This document shows positions 53,886 to 62,600 of a DNA stretch of 64,000 nucleotides, one piece after another. The notes under the pieces were generated by a model. The model saw nothing but the letters and a program-made list of their open reading frames with translations. It made no database searches and was not told where the DNA came from. The number at the start of each line of letters is the position of its first letter. The first letter of the stretch is position 1. The DNA is from Streptomyces sp. NBC_01788 (GTDB taxonomy: Bacteria; Actinomycetota; Actinomycetes; Streptomycetales; Streptomycetaceae). The position numbers were made by a program, and so were the translations under genes. The stretch covers positions 2,480,001 through 2,544,000 of the forward strand of contig NZ_CP109090.1 in the NCBI RefSeq assembly GCF_035917575.1. Reading direction: 5' to 3'.

Positions 53886-54689
53886 ATGCGTGCCCATGCC
53901 CGCCTGGCGGTGACGGCCGACCGGGACGGGTCCGGCGGGACCAGGACCCGGATCAGCCGCCTCCGCTCCGAGGCGCCGCTGATCTGGCGGCCCACCATCC
54001 CCTCCGCCGTCGAGCCGGCGGGCCGGTGGAACCCGCCCGGCGCCGCCCACGTGGCGCTGGCCGCCGCGGCCGCGGGCCCGGTCGGCGGCGACCACCTGCG
54101 GCTGGACGTCGAGGTCGCGGCGGGTGCGGCGCTCGTCGTACGCGGTGTGGCGGCGACCCTGGTGCTGCCGGGGCCGCACGGCCGCCCCTCGCACACCGAG
54201 ACCCGCCTGCGGGTCGCGCCGGCCGGCACGCTGGTCTGGCTGCCCGAACCGGTGATCGCCGCCGGCCGCTGCGACCACCACGCCACGACGCGCGTCGAGC
54301 TGGAGCCGGGCGCCCGCCTGCTCGCCCGCGAGGAACTGCTCCTCGGCCGCCACGGCGAGACGCCGGGTACGGTCCGACAGCGCCTGCGGGTGACCCTCGC
54401 CGGCCGCCCCCTGCACGACCAGGAGTTCGCCGTCGGCCCGGACATCCCGGGCTGGCGCGGCCCGGCCGTGACCGGCGGCCGGCGAGCCCTGGGCACCCTG
54501 CTCGTCGTCGCCCCCGGCAGTCCCGCGCTCCCACCCGCGCCCGCCACCGCCGACGCGGCCGTCATGCCCCTCTCCCCCGGCGCCACCCTGCTCACCGCCC
54601 TGGCCGACGACGCCCTCGCCCTGCGCCGGTATCTCGACCGCGGCCTGACCGGCCTGCCTGCGCCGGGGTCGCGGACGGTCACGGGCTGA
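53886..54689 (+). CDS. ureD: Urease accessory protein UreD
   Basis: The 267-residue beta-rich scaffold has LRLDVEVAAGAALVVRGVAATLVLPG, TLVWLPEPVIAAGRCDH (the UreD motif) and ARLLAREELLLGRHGE. It binds apo-urease and recruits UreF and UreG. ATG at 53886; a GTG one codon before is also possible. It closes the operon, and no nickel transporter follows. Confidence 0.9.
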   Translation: MRAHARLAVTADRDGSGGTRTRISRLRSEAPLIWRPTIPSAVEPAGRWNPPGAAHVALAAAAAGPVGGDHLRLDVEVAAGAALVVRGVAATLVLPGPHGRPSHTETRLRVAPAGTLVWLPEPVIAAGRCDHHATTRVELEPGARLLAREELLLGRHGETPGTVRQRLRVTLAGRPLHDQEFAVGPDIPGWRGPAVTGGRRALGTLLVVAPGSPALPPAPATADAAVMPLSPGATLLTALADDALALRRYLDRGLTGLPAPGSRTVTG

Positions 54690-54846
54690 CACGGCGGACC
54701 GACCTGGCTGCCCCGGCCAGGCGCAAGAGGCGGTTTTCGGCCAAGGGATGCTGGTGGGGCGGCTGGGGAGGGGGTGGGGCTGTCTTGGTTGACTGTTGAT
54801 CAATTACCTTGTGTCGTAAGCCAGTCACTCACTTTGAGGGAGCCCC
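54690..54846 (+). promoter_or_regulatory. Promoter region of the P450 gene with TTGATCAA palindrome
   Basis: The 157-bp spacer becomes AT-richer from 54780. TTGACT at 54789-54794 is a fair -35 element. The perfect 8-bp palindrome TTGATCAA at 54796-54803 lies next to it and could bind a regulator. No gene is seen in this spacer. Confidence 0.45.
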
Positions 54847-56073
54847 ATGTCCACCGCGCAGCAGGTGCCCGACATCCTCTCGCCCGAGTTCGCCGCGGAC
54901 CCGTACCCGGCGTACCGTCTGATGCGCGACACCGCGCCCCTCATCTGGCACGAGGCCACTCAGAGTTACATCGTCTCGCGCTACGAGGACGTCGAGCGCG
55001 TCTTCAAGGACAAGAAGGGCGAGTTCACCACCGACAACTACGACTGGCAGATCGAGCCGGTGCACGGCAAGACGATCCTCCAGCTCAGCGGCCGTGAGCA
55101 CGCCGTGCGCCGCGCCCTGGTGGCCCCCGCCTTCCGCGGCGCCGACCTCCAGGAGAAGTTCCTGCCCGTCATCGAGCGCAATTCGCGCGAACTGATCGAC
55201 GGCTTCCGGAAGTCCGGCTCCGCCGACCTGGTGGGCGACTACGCCACCCGCTTCCCGGTCAACGTGATCGCCGACATGCTGGGCCTCGACAAGGCCGACC
55301 ACGCACGCTTCCACCGTTGGTACACGTCCGTGATCGCCTTCCTCGGCAACCTGTCGGGCGACCCCGAGGTGGCCGCGGCGGGCGAGCGGACCCGCGTCGA
55401 GTTCGCCGAGTACATCCTGCCGATCATCCGCGAGCGCCGCGACAACCTGGGCGACGACCTGCTGTCGACGCTGTGCGCCGCGGAGGTCGACGGCGTCCGG
55501 ATGAGCGACGAGGACATCAAGGCGTTCTGCAGCCTGCTGCTCGCCGCCGGCGGCGAGACCACCGACAAGGCGATCGCCAGCATCTTCGCGAACCTGCTGC
55601 TCCACCCCGACCAGCTCGCCGCCGTCCGTGCGGACCGGGACCTGATCCCGCGCGCCTTCGCCGAGACCCTGCGGTACACCCCGCCCGTCCACATGATCAT
55701 GCGGCAGTCCGCGACCGAGGTGGAGCTCAGCGGCGGCACCATACCCGCGGGCGTCACCGTCACCTGCCTGATCGGCGCCGCCAACCGCGACGAGAGCCGC
55801 TACCGCGACCCCGACCGTTTCGACATCTTCCGCGACGACCTCACCGCCACGACGGCCTTCTCGGCCGCCGCCGACCACCTGGCCTTCGCGCTCGGCCGGC
55901 ACTTCTGCGTGGGCGCGCTGCTCGCCAAGGCGGAGGTCGAGATCGGGGTCAGCCAACTGCTGGACGCCATGCCGGACTTGCGCCTCGCCGACGGCTTCGA
56001 CCCGGTCGAGCAGGGCGTCTTCACCCGCGGACCGGAGCGTCTGCCGGTGCAGTTCACACCCGTGACCGCCTGA
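54847..56073 (+). CDS. Cytochrome P450
   Basis: The 408-residue soluble P450 has all standard motifs: I-helix LLAAGGETTDKA (AGxET), K-helix ETLR (ExxR), and the haem loop FALGRHFCVGA with the cysteine ligand. It needs ferredoxin and a reductase, none of which is encoded here. The substrate is not predictable from sequence. The start at 54847 follows a GAGGGAG site. It converges on the CYP157-like gene of the conservon across a hairpin. Confidence 0.93.
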   Translation: MSTAQQVPDILSPEFAADPYPAYRLMRDTAPLIWHEATQSYIVSRYEDVERVFKDKKGEFTTDNYDWQIEPVHGKTILQLSGREHAVRRALVAPAFRGADLQEKFLPVIERNSRELIDGFRKSGSADLVGDYATRFPVNVIADMLGLDKADHARFHRWYTSVIAFLGNLSGDPEVAAAGERTRVEFAEYILPIIRERRDNLGDDLLSTLCAAEVDGVRMSDEDIKAFCSLLLAAGGETTDKAIASIFANLLLHPDQLAAVRADRDLIPRAFAETLRYTPPVHMIMRQSATEVELSGGTIPAGVTVTCLIGAANRDESRYRDPDRFDIFRDDLTATTAFSAAADHLAFALGRHFCVGALLAKAEVEIGVSQLLDAMPDLRLADGFDPVEQGVFTRGPERLPVQFTPVTA

Positions 56074-56101
56074 TCACTCGACCCGCACCAGCGCCGAGGC
56101 A

Positions 56102-56130
56102 ATGGGCCCCTTCCAGCAACAGGGGCCCAT
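56102..56130. terminator. Bidirectional terminator between two P450 genes
   Basis: A perfect 9-bp stem (ATGGGCCCC with GGGGCCCAT) and an 11-nt loop lie between the two convergent P450 genes. Confidence 0.75.
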
Positions 56131-56138
56131 CCGCCCGC

Positions 56139-57398
56139 CTACTGCACCACGGGCGTGAACCGCACCGGAAGCGACGTCAGCCCCCGCATCCAGATCGACG
56201 GACGCCAGGTCAGCGTCTCCGGCTCCACCGAGAGGACCAGGTCGGGCAGCCGCTCCAGCAGCGTCTCGACCGCCGTCCGCGCCATCACGTCCGCCAGCAG
56301 CGGTGCCGGATAGGGGCAGCGGTGCTCGCCGTTGCCGAACGACAGGTGCGCGGCGTTCTCCGCGCCCACGTTGGACTCGGGCCAGATCTGCGGATCGGTG
56401 TTGGCCGCGGCGAGACCCAGCACCAGGCAGTCGCCGGCCCGGATCTGCCGCCCGCCCAGCTGGATGTCCCGGACGGCCCAGCGTCCGATGAAGTTCTGCG
56501 TCGGCGTGTCCAGCCACAGGGCCTCGTTGAGCGCCTCACCCACGCTGAGCCGGCCGCCCGACACGTTCACGGCGAACCGCTCGTCCGTCAGCAGCAGTCG
56601 CAGCGTGTTGCAGATCCAGTTCGCCGTCGGCTGCTGCGCCGCGGCGATCACCGAGATCAGGTCCTGGACGATCTCCTCGTCCGTCAGGCCCGCCGGATGC
56701 TGCAGCATGCGCGAGGTGACGTCGGGGCCCGGGCTGACCCGCTTGTCCTTCACGAGCTGCTGCAGCCGCTCGCCCACACGCCCGTACGCGGCCACCGGGT
56801 CGTCGCCCTCGGCGGCGTCCAGCGAGATCCGCAGGTCCTCGACGAGCTGCTGGGTGTCCTCGCCCGAGGTCGGCATGCCGCACATCTGCACCACGGCCCG
56901 CATCGGCAGGGCGTGCACGTAACCGGACATCAGCTCCGCGTGGCCGCTGCCCGCGAAGTCGGCGATGAGCCGGTCGGCGATCGACTGGCAGTTGCGGGCC
57001 AGCTCGAACTGGTCGACGCCCTCCAGCGCCTGGGTGATCACCCCGGCCCGCCGCCGGTGCTCGTCGCCCTCGGTGAACAGCACCGATGGCTGGTAACCGA
57101 CGTACGGCATCAGCGGCCAGTCCGCCGGGATGTTCTCCCACTGGTTCCAGCGCCGCGAGTCCCGCGCGAACAGCTCGTCGTGGCTGGTCACGTAGGTGAC
57201 CTCGGAGTAGCCGAGCACCAGCCAGGCCGGTATGTCCCCGTCGAGCAGCACCGGCGCGACCGGGCCGTGCTCCCAGCGCAGCGCGCGGTAGAGCTGCGAC
57301 GGCGTCTGCTGGTACTCCAGCCCCGCCAGGCGCACCGCGTCGGGCTGGTGGGCGGGGCAGCCCGGCGGGGCCGGTCGCGCGGAAGAGGGGTCGGTCAC
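56139..57398 (-). CDS. CYP157-like cytochrome P450 without ExxR
   Basis: The 419-residue protein has a normal P450 haem loop FGNGEHRCPYPAP with the cysteine. The I-helix is AAAQQPTANW instead of AGxET. The K-helix site reads Glu292-Ala-Leu-Trp295, so the nearly universal ExxR motif is ExxW. This is a known feature of CYP157 enzymes of Streptomyces conservons. Its GTG start overlaps the cvnD stop by 4 bp (GTGA), so it is the last gene of the cvnABCD operon. The catalytic role and substrate are unknown. Confidence 0.93.
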   Translation of the reverse strand: MTDPSSARPAPPGCPAHQPDAVRLAGLEYQQTPSQLYRALRWEHGPVAPVLLDGDIPAWLVLGYSEVTYVTSHDELFARDSRRWNQWENIPADWPLMPYVGYQPSVLFTEGDEHRRRAGVITQALEGVDQFELARNCQSIADRLIADFAGSGHAELMSGYVHALPMRAVVQMCGMPTSGEDTQQLVEDLRISLDAAEGDDPVAAYGRVGERLQQLVKDKRVSPGPDVTSRMLQHPAGLTDEEIVQDLISVIAAAQQPTANWICNTLRLLLTDERFAVNVSGGRLSVGEALNEALWLDTPTQNFIGRWAVRDIQLGGRQIRAGDCLVLGLAAANTDPQIWPESNVGAENAAHLSFGNGEHRCPYPAPLLADVMARTAVETLLERLPDLVLSVEPETLTWRPSIWMRGLTSLPVRFTPVVQ

Positions 57399-58012
57399 GT
57401 TGTCGCCTCCTGGGCCATGGCCAGTTCGTACAGGTGGTCCACGAGGGTGATCAGCACGTCCTTGCCGGACTGCCGGACCCGCGCGTCGCAGTCGAGCATC
57501 GGCACGTGCTCGGGCAGTGCGAGCGCCTGGCGGATCTCATCGAGGGAGTACCGGTTGATGTCGTCGTCGAACCGGTTGACGGCCACCACGAACGGCGTCT
57601 TGTGGTGCTCGAGCCGGTCGATCGCGTACCAGGAGTCGTCCATCCGGCGGGTGTCCACGAGCACCACGGCGCCCAGGGTTCCGGAGAACAGCCTGTCCCA
57701 CAGGAACCAGAAGCGCTCCTGGCCCGGCGCGCCGAACAGGTACAGCACCATGCGCTCGTTGAGGCTGATCCGCCCGAAGTCGAACGCCACCGTCGTGGTC
57801 GTCTTCGTCGCGACCGCGCTGGTCTCGTCGACGCCGACGCCGGCCTGCGTCATCACCTCCTCGGTGTTCAGCGGCCGGATCTCGCTCACCGAGCGCACCA
57901 GGGTGGTCTTGCCGACACCGAAACCGCCCACGATGACGATCTTCAGGCCGGTCTCCGCGGCGTCGTCCAGGGGCGTGCGGTGGGAGGGCAGCTCAGAGGT
58001 TGCGGAGCCCAT
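57395..58012 (-). CDS. cvnD: Conservon small GTPase CvnD
   Basis: The 205-residue Ras-like GTPase has P-loop GGFGVGKTTLV, TTTTVAFDFGRI as the switch region, LFGAPGQERFWFLW (DxxG-like, here GAPGQ) and VAVNRFDDD (NKxD equivalent). Conservon GTPases form a membrane-associated G-protein-like unit with CvnA, CvnB and CvnC. It overlaps cvnC by 20 bp. Confidence 0.94.
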   Translation of the reverse strand: MGSATSELPSHRTPLDDAAETGLKIVIVGGFGVGKTTLVRSVSEIRPLNTEEVMTQAGVGVDETSAVATKTTTTVAFDFGRISLNERMVLYLFGAPGQERFWFLWDRLFSGTLGAVVLVDTRRMDDSWYAIDRLEHHKTPFVVAVNRFDDDINRYSLDEIRQALALPEHVPMLDCDARVRQSGKDVLITLVDHLYELAMAQEATT

Positions 58013-58346
58013 GGAGCACCTCCTTGAGAAGGGCGGAATCGGGGAGCGAGGCGACGGACTGCGCCGCGCGCGGGTGGCGGGCGGTGATACGGCCCATGTC
58101 GAGCAGGTCGCCGAGCAGGATCCGCACCACCGTGATGGGCAGTTTCAGCTCCGCGGCGATCTCGACGACGGCCGTGGGGTGTTCGCACAGCTCCAGGATC
58201 CGGGTGTGCTCGGACTGCATTCCCGCGGTGGGCCGGGACTCACTGACGATGAGGGTGACCAGGTCGAAGGATTCGTCGGCGCGGCTCCGGCCGGCCGTGA
58301 CCGTGTAGAGCCGGTCGGGGTCACCGGTGTCCACGGGTTTGCGCAT
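57993..58346 (-). CDS. cvnC: Conservon protein CvnC (DUF742)
   Basis: The 117-residue DUF742 protein has RLYTVTAGRSRADESFDLVTLIV, the central EHTRILELCEHPTAVVEIAAEL helix-turn-helix-like stretch, and SALLKEVLHGLRNL at the end. It is a standard CvnC with unknown exact role, thought to bridge CvnB and the GTPase. It shares 20 bp with cvnD. Its ATG overlaps the cvnB stop. Confidence 0.94.
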   Translation of the reverse strand: MRKPVDTGDPDRLYTVTAGRSRADESFDLVTLIVSESRPTAGMQSEHTRILELCEHPTAVVEIAAELKLPITVVRILLGDLLDMGRITARHPRAAQSVASLPDSALLKEVLHGLRNL

Positions 58347-58765
58347 CACGACGCGGCACTCCCCGGGACGGGCTCTCGGGGCAGGGCGCGCAGGTGCTCG
58401 CCGATCTGCTCGACCAGTTCCGTCATCTGATGGCCGACGACGCCGGGGTCGGCGTCCTCGTCGGCGAGGACGGCCAGGTGCGCTCCCTCGCCGGCCTCCA
58501 TGATGAACAGCAGGCCGCCGTGGAACTCGGTCATGGACTGCCGCACGCCGCCGCTGCCGTCGCCGAACTCCATGGACGCGCCCTGGGCGAGTGCCTGGAT
58601 GCCGGAGCAGATCGCGGCCAGTTGGTCGGCCTGGTCCAGGGCCAGGTTTTCGGTCCAGCACAGCTTGAGGCCGTCCCGGGACAGGGCCAGGGCGTGGCGG
58701 GTGCCGCGGGTGCGCTCCAGGAGGCTCTGGAGAAGCCAGGTGAGGCTGTTGTCTGTGGTCTGCAT
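58346..58765 (-). CDS. cvnB: Conservon protein CvnB (roadblock/LC7)
   Basis: The 139-residue protein has the roadblock/LC7 fold: SLTWLLQSLLERTRGTRHALALSRDGLKL, then AAICSGIQALAQGASMEFG and LLFIMEAGEGAHLAVLADEDAD. Such proteins pair with small GTPases, as in MglA/MglB. It is 123 bp after cvnA and coupled to cvnC. Confidence 0.94.
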   Translation of the reverse strand: MQTTDNSLTWLLQSLLERTRGTRHALALSRDGLKLCWTENLALDQADQLAAICSGIQALAQGASMEFGDGSGGVRQSMTEFHGGLLFIMEAGEGAHLAVLADEDADPGVVGHQMTELVEQIGEHLRALPREPVPGSAAS

Positions 58766-58888
58766 GATGGGTGATGGGACGGTGGTGCCCGGTTCGACCG
58801 GTCACCGGCCCGTTCCTCCAATCTCAGGAAATCGAGCGGGACGTGGGCGCCGACGCCCCGGGCGCCGTACGGGAAGGGGGCGGCGTGC

Positions 58889-60679
58889 TTACGGGGCGGC
58901 CGGCGGCTCGGACTCGGGCCGGGGGTCCGGTCCCTCGGTGCCGCCCGCGGCCCGGCGCCCGCGGTGGAAGGCGCCGAAGCGTGAACCGGCGTCGCGTGCC
59001 GGGCGGTCTCCGTCGGGCGCCTCGGACTTCGTGCCGGACGCCGCCTCGGCCGCCGACCGGCGCTGCTCGCGCTCCCGTTCCGCCTCGGCCATGGTGCGGC
59101 CGGGGGCGCGGACGGGCAGGCCGTTCAGCGTGGCGCCGGTGGCACGCTGTCCCGGTTCGGGCGGCTCCGGCCGGGCGGCGGGCCGCTCCGGGGCTCGTGG
59201 GCGCGCGGGGGCCTCGGGCGCCGGGGCCGGGGCGGGCGCGGCGGCGGGTGCCGACGACGTGGCGGCGGCGGGACCGAGCGTGGGCGCGGTTCCCGCGGCG
59301 GGGCGGCCGGTCGCCTCCCGCGGGATCGACTCGCGCTGCTGGGCGAGCAGTTGCGGGGGCAGCAGGACGACGACGCCGGTGCCGCCGCGCGAGGAGGGGC
59401 GGTAGTTGACGCTGATGCCGTACTTGCCCGCGAGCCGTCCGACCACGGCGAGTCCGAGCCGGGTGCCCTGGAGCGAGGCGAGGTCGTTCACGCGGCCGGA
59501 CACCGCCTCCTCGGCGCGGCGCATCGCCGCGTCGGCCATCTTCAGGCCGCTGTCCTCGATGGTGACGACCATGCCGGCGGCGCGGTCCTCGACGTAGACG
59601 TGCACCTCGTCGATGGGCGGGGAGAAGTTCGCGGCGTTGTCCATCAGTTCGGCGAGCAGATGCATGACGCCCTCGGCGGCGAAGCCGGAGACCGCGGCGG
59701 TGGTGGAGCAGTGCAGGCGCACCCGCTGGTAGGCGGCGATACGGCCGACGGCGCCGCGCAGGATGCTCTCCATCACGATCGGCTTGTTCCACGCGCGGCT
59801 GGACCGGCCGCCCATGAGGAGTGCCAGCCGGTCGGTCATCAGGCCGAGCTGGGAGGTGCTGTGGTCCAGCTTGAGCAGGTCGCCGAAGACCTCCTCGCCG
59901 TGGCGTTCCTGCATATCCCGCAGGTCGGCGAGCATGCTGACGGACTTGGCCTGGACGCGGCTGAGCGCCTTGGCGGAGGCGGCCTGGGCGGCGGCGGCGC
60001 GCCGCTCGCTGTGGGCGAGTTCGCGGACGAACGACTCGGTCGGGGTGCGCACCATGGCCGGCCGCGGCAGGTCGAGTTCGGCGAGCACCGTGTCGGCGGA
60101 CTGGCCGTCGCGCAGCCGGGCGATCGCGGCGGGCAGCGTCTCCCGCTCCAGCCGCTCCAGCGCGGCGGTGGCCTCCGCCAGCTCCTGGCGGGCCCGTCGG
60201 CGCTCGTCGTCCAGGGCGGCCGCGCGCCGCACGTCCTCCTCGACGGCGGCGGCGAAGGTGTGCACGATCCGGCCGAGCTGCGGGTCGGACGGCGGCGGCA
60301 CGCTGCCCACCGCGTCCTCCGCGCTGGTGCCGTCCCGGAGCTGCTTGGCCACGGCGGGCAGGGTCACGTTGACCAGGTGCGCGGTCTCCGCCGAAAGCTG
60401 CGCGGCCTGCGCCTTGAGACGGCCGGTCTCGGAGGCCTGCGCCGCGGCCGTACGCCGGGCCCGGTGGATGAGCCGGCGACTGACGAGGACGGTCACGGCC
60501 AGGCACACCCAGGCGACCGCCGCGAAGGTCAGCGCCCAGGTGCGGACGCCGGACGGCGCGAGGGCGACGGCCGCACCGCCGGCCGCGGCGGCCACCACCA
60601 GTACGGCGAGGGGCGCGGTCGGCGAGGTGTGCGGCGCCTTCGCCGGCCGGTGCTGACTGGGCGGTGCAGGCACTGACAT
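58889..60679 (-). CDS. cvnA: Conservon sensor kinase-like protein CvnA
   Basis: The 596-residue protein has two membrane segments near residues 22-43 and 49-66, then a coiled-coil region rich in Ala/Glu (RRTAAAQASETGRLKAQAAQ). A histidine-kinase-like core follows with DHSTSQLGLMTDRLALLMGG, N-box ELMDNAANFSPP and the G-box VVTIEDSGLKM. A long Ala/Pro-rich tail comes last. The histidine in LKLDHSTSQL is the likely phospho-acceptor or its relic. The N-terminal start at 60679 is AT-poor but fits the domain. Confidence 0.92.
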   Translation of the reverse strand: MSVPAPPSQHRPAKAPHTSPTAPLAVLVVAAAAGGAAVALAPSGVRTWALTFAAVAWVCLAVTVLVSRRLIHRARRTAAAQASETGRLKAQAAQLSAETAHLVNVTLPAVAKQLRDGTSAEDAVGSVPPPSDPQLGRIVHTFAAAVEEDVRRAAALDDERRRARQELAEATAALERLERETLPAAIARLRDGQSADTVLAELDLPRPAMVRTPTESFVRELAHSERRAAAAQAASAKALSRVQAKSVSMLADLRDMQERHGEEVFGDLLKLDHSTSQLGLMTDRLALLMGGRSSRAWNKPIVMESILRGAVGRIAAYQRVRLHCSTTAAVSGFAAEGVMHLLAELMDNAANFSPPIDEVHVYVEDRAAGMVVTIEDSGLKMADAAMRRAEEAVSGRVNDLASLQGTRLGLAVVGRLAGKYGISVNYRPSSRGGTGVVVLLPPQLLAQQRESIPREATGRPAAGTAPTLGPAAATSSAPAAAPAPAPAPEAPARPRAPERPAARPEPPEPGQRATGATLNGLPVRAPGRTMAEAEREREQRRSAAEAASGTKSEAPDGDRPARDAGSRFGAFHRGRRAAGGTEGPDPRPESEPPAAP

Positions 60680-61281
60680 TCCGCGGTCCCTCGGTCCATG
60701 AGATCAGAAGAAACGGGGCAGCCGGCTCACGGCGGCCGCGGGCCGGAAAAGGGGGTCGCCAAGAGGACGACGATCTTCCGACCGGGTACCCGCTCATGCT
60801 AGCCACACCGCCGCGCGAGAAGATCTGGCTGACCGCCCAGTCAGCCGGTGACGCAAGTTCGTCGCGAACCGACCGCCTGAACGCCCGCCCGTGATAGGGG
60901 AGATGACGCTCCCTCACCCGCGCTGACTACGAGGACAGGCTGCCAAATGTGCTGACGGGGTGTCAAAATCGCAAAGAAAATCGCCACCAGCACGTCAACT
61001 CCGAACGCCAGTAGCCACTTTCCAGCCAACCATACGCCGCCGGAAGCCGAACTCACGTAGATTGGAAGGCTTTTGAGCAGAGCGACGGATCATGAACCGA
61101 AGCGTCGACGTTGGCGTGATCCTGCCACCCAGAACCGGGTTCGGCCACGCCCCTCCACGCAGCCCTCCGCGCCGTACCCGACGCGCACGCCACCGCGTTC
61201 CGCGCAGTCGGCCGGACAGCGCGGCAGAGGGGACTCCGAGATCCGCCCCGCCCCACGGCGCGTACACATGCCAAAGGCAGA
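60680..61281. other. 602-bp spacer between cvnA and rnpB
   Basis: This spacer carries the cvnA promoter and the 3' flank of rnpB. From 60935 to 61095 it is markedly AT-richer than the rest of the window. One weak small frame on the - strand (60841-61056, GTG start, 71 residues) encodes a single hydrophobic helix (KWLLAFGVDVLVAIFFAILT) but has many A/T-ending codons. It is therefore either a recently acquired small gene or chance. No other gene was seen. Confidence 0.5.
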
Positions 61282-61680
61282 CGAGTCGGGCTGTACGCCG
61301 GGTTCTGTTCCCCGGGTTCCTCGCGGAGCCCGGGGCGACGGCCATCCATCTAGGGCCGGCGTTGCCGCCGGCCTCGTGCGGTCCACCCGCGGACTCGGGC
61401 GGGCAGCCCTCGAACGTCCGCGCAGAAACACCGGGGTGTTTCCTTTTGACCTTGCTCCAGGTGGGGTTTACCTAGCTGCCCAGGTCACCCTGGGCACTGG
61501 TGGTCTCTTACACCACCGTTTCACCCTTACCGAGGACCGAGATCCCCGGCGGTCTGCTTTCTGTGGCACTGTCCCGCGGGTCACCCCGGGTGGCCGTTAG
61601 CCACCACCCTGCCCTGTGGAGCCCGGACGTTCCTCGGGAAGCCCCTTGAGGGGACTCCACGCGGCCGCCCGCCCGGCTCG
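61282..61680 (-). ncRNA. rnpB: RNase P RNA
   Basis: The - strand carries the full type A actinobacterial RNase P RNA of about 399 nt. It has a 5' end CGAGCCGGGCGGG and the conserved block GGAACGTCCGGGCTCC. It continues with ACAGGGCAGGGTGGTGGCTA, the ACAGAAAGCAGACCGCC block and GGGTAAGGGTGAAACGGTGG-type regions, and ends GAACCCGGCGTACAGCCC. The ends pair as P1. It is the catalytic part of tRNA 5' processing. Length and order of the conserved blocks are normal. Confidence 0.95.
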
Positions 61681-61771
61681 TCTGCCGTAGGCACCATGGT
61701 ACCGGTCGCGCGGGCCGCGCCGTTTCCGGTCGGGCCCGGGTCAGGCGCCGGCCGGCCGCCGTCCCCCGCGC

Positions 61772-61802
61772 TTGACCTTCACGCGACGTCAACGTCTGTA
61801 CT
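61772..61802 (+). promoter_or_regulatory. MerR-type promoter with 19-bp spacer and dyad
   Basis: TTGACC and TGTACT are separated by 19 bp, the elongated spacing bound by MerR regulators. The spacer carries an imperfect inverted repeat, GACCTTCACG and CGTCAACGTC, three bases apart (8 of 10 matching). The -10 element ends six bases before the merR ATG, so the transcript is probably leaderless. Confidence 0.7.
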
Positions 61803-61808
61803 GGTCCC

Positions 61809-62600
61809 ATGCGGATCGGAGAACTCGCCGCCGCCGTCGGTGTCACGACGCGGACCGTGCGGCACTACCACCACCTGGGGCTGCTGCCCGAGCCGGAGCG
61901 GCGGCCCAACGGCTACCGGCACTACGGCCTGCGGCACGCCGTCGCCCTGGCCCGGATCAGGCGGCTGACCGAGCTGGGGCTGGGGCTGGCGGAAGTGCGG
62001 GACGTGCTCGCGGACGACGCCGGGAAGGATCTCGCCGAGGTGCTCGAGGAGCTCGACGCCGACCTGGCGCGGCAGGAGGCGGCGATCCGGGACCGCAGGG
62101 CCCGGCTGCGCGCCCTGCTCGACGTCGGGGAACTGCCCGCCGAGGGGCCCGTCTCCCCCGAGCTGGCCGCCCTGTTCGCCACGGCGGGGGACGAGCTGAC
62201 CGACTCCCCGGCGGCCGCCAAGGACCGTGAGGTCCTCGCCCTGCTGGAGACGGCCGCGGCACCCGCGGACTGGGAGCGGATGATGGGCGCCATGAGCGCA
62301 GCCTTCGGCTCGCCTGAAGGGGCCGCGCGGGCGCGGGAGGCCTACGCGCTGCTGGACGCGCTCGCCGACGTGGACGCCGAGGCGAGTCCGCCCGATCCGC
62401 GGATCGCGGAGGCGGCCCGCGTGATCGCCGGGTGCGTGCCCCGCGACATGCTGCCGCGGGAGGCCTGCGAGGTGCTGCCGGAGGGGGCGGGTCCCGACGA
62501 GGGCCACGGGTTCCTGCGCGCCCTCTACGCGGACTTCGCCCCGGCCCAGGCCGAAGCGGTCCGGCAGGCCCTGCGCATTCTCTCGGAGGGACGGCGGTGA
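61809..62600 (+). CDS. MerR family transcriptional regulator
   Basis: The 263-residue protein has a MerR DNA-binding domain (MRIGELAAAVGVTTRTVRHYHHLGLLPEPE, ending YRHY), a coiled coil (VLEELDADLARQEAAIRDRRARLRAL) and a C-terminal helical effector domain of about 130 residues. It binds no clear metal by cysteine cluster. It probably senses a small molecule and controls its own promoter, whose 19-bp spaced dyad lies just upstream. The next gene overlaps its stop (GTGA). Confidence 0.92.
   Translation: MRIGELAAAVGVTTRTVRHYHHLGLLPEPERRPNGYRHYGLRHAVALARIRRLTELGLGLAEVRDVLADDAGKDLAEVLEELDADLARQEAAIRDRRARLRALLDVGELPAEGPVSPELAALFATAGDELTDSPAAAKDREVLALLETAAAPADWERMMGAMSAAFGSPEGAARAREAYALLDALADVDAEASPPDPRIAEAARVIAGCVPRDMLPREACEVLPEGAGPDEGHGFLRALYADFAPAQAEAVRQALRILSEGRR

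Noticed and set aside
49952..54689. Urease operon as part of an island with a nickel transporter
   Set aside because: No nik, cbi or HupE/UreJ-like gene lies next to ureABCFGD in the window, so this cannot be supported.
61089..61680. Small open frames over the RNase P RNA gene
   Set aside because: They fall inside rnpB, whose conserved RNA blocks explain the sequence.
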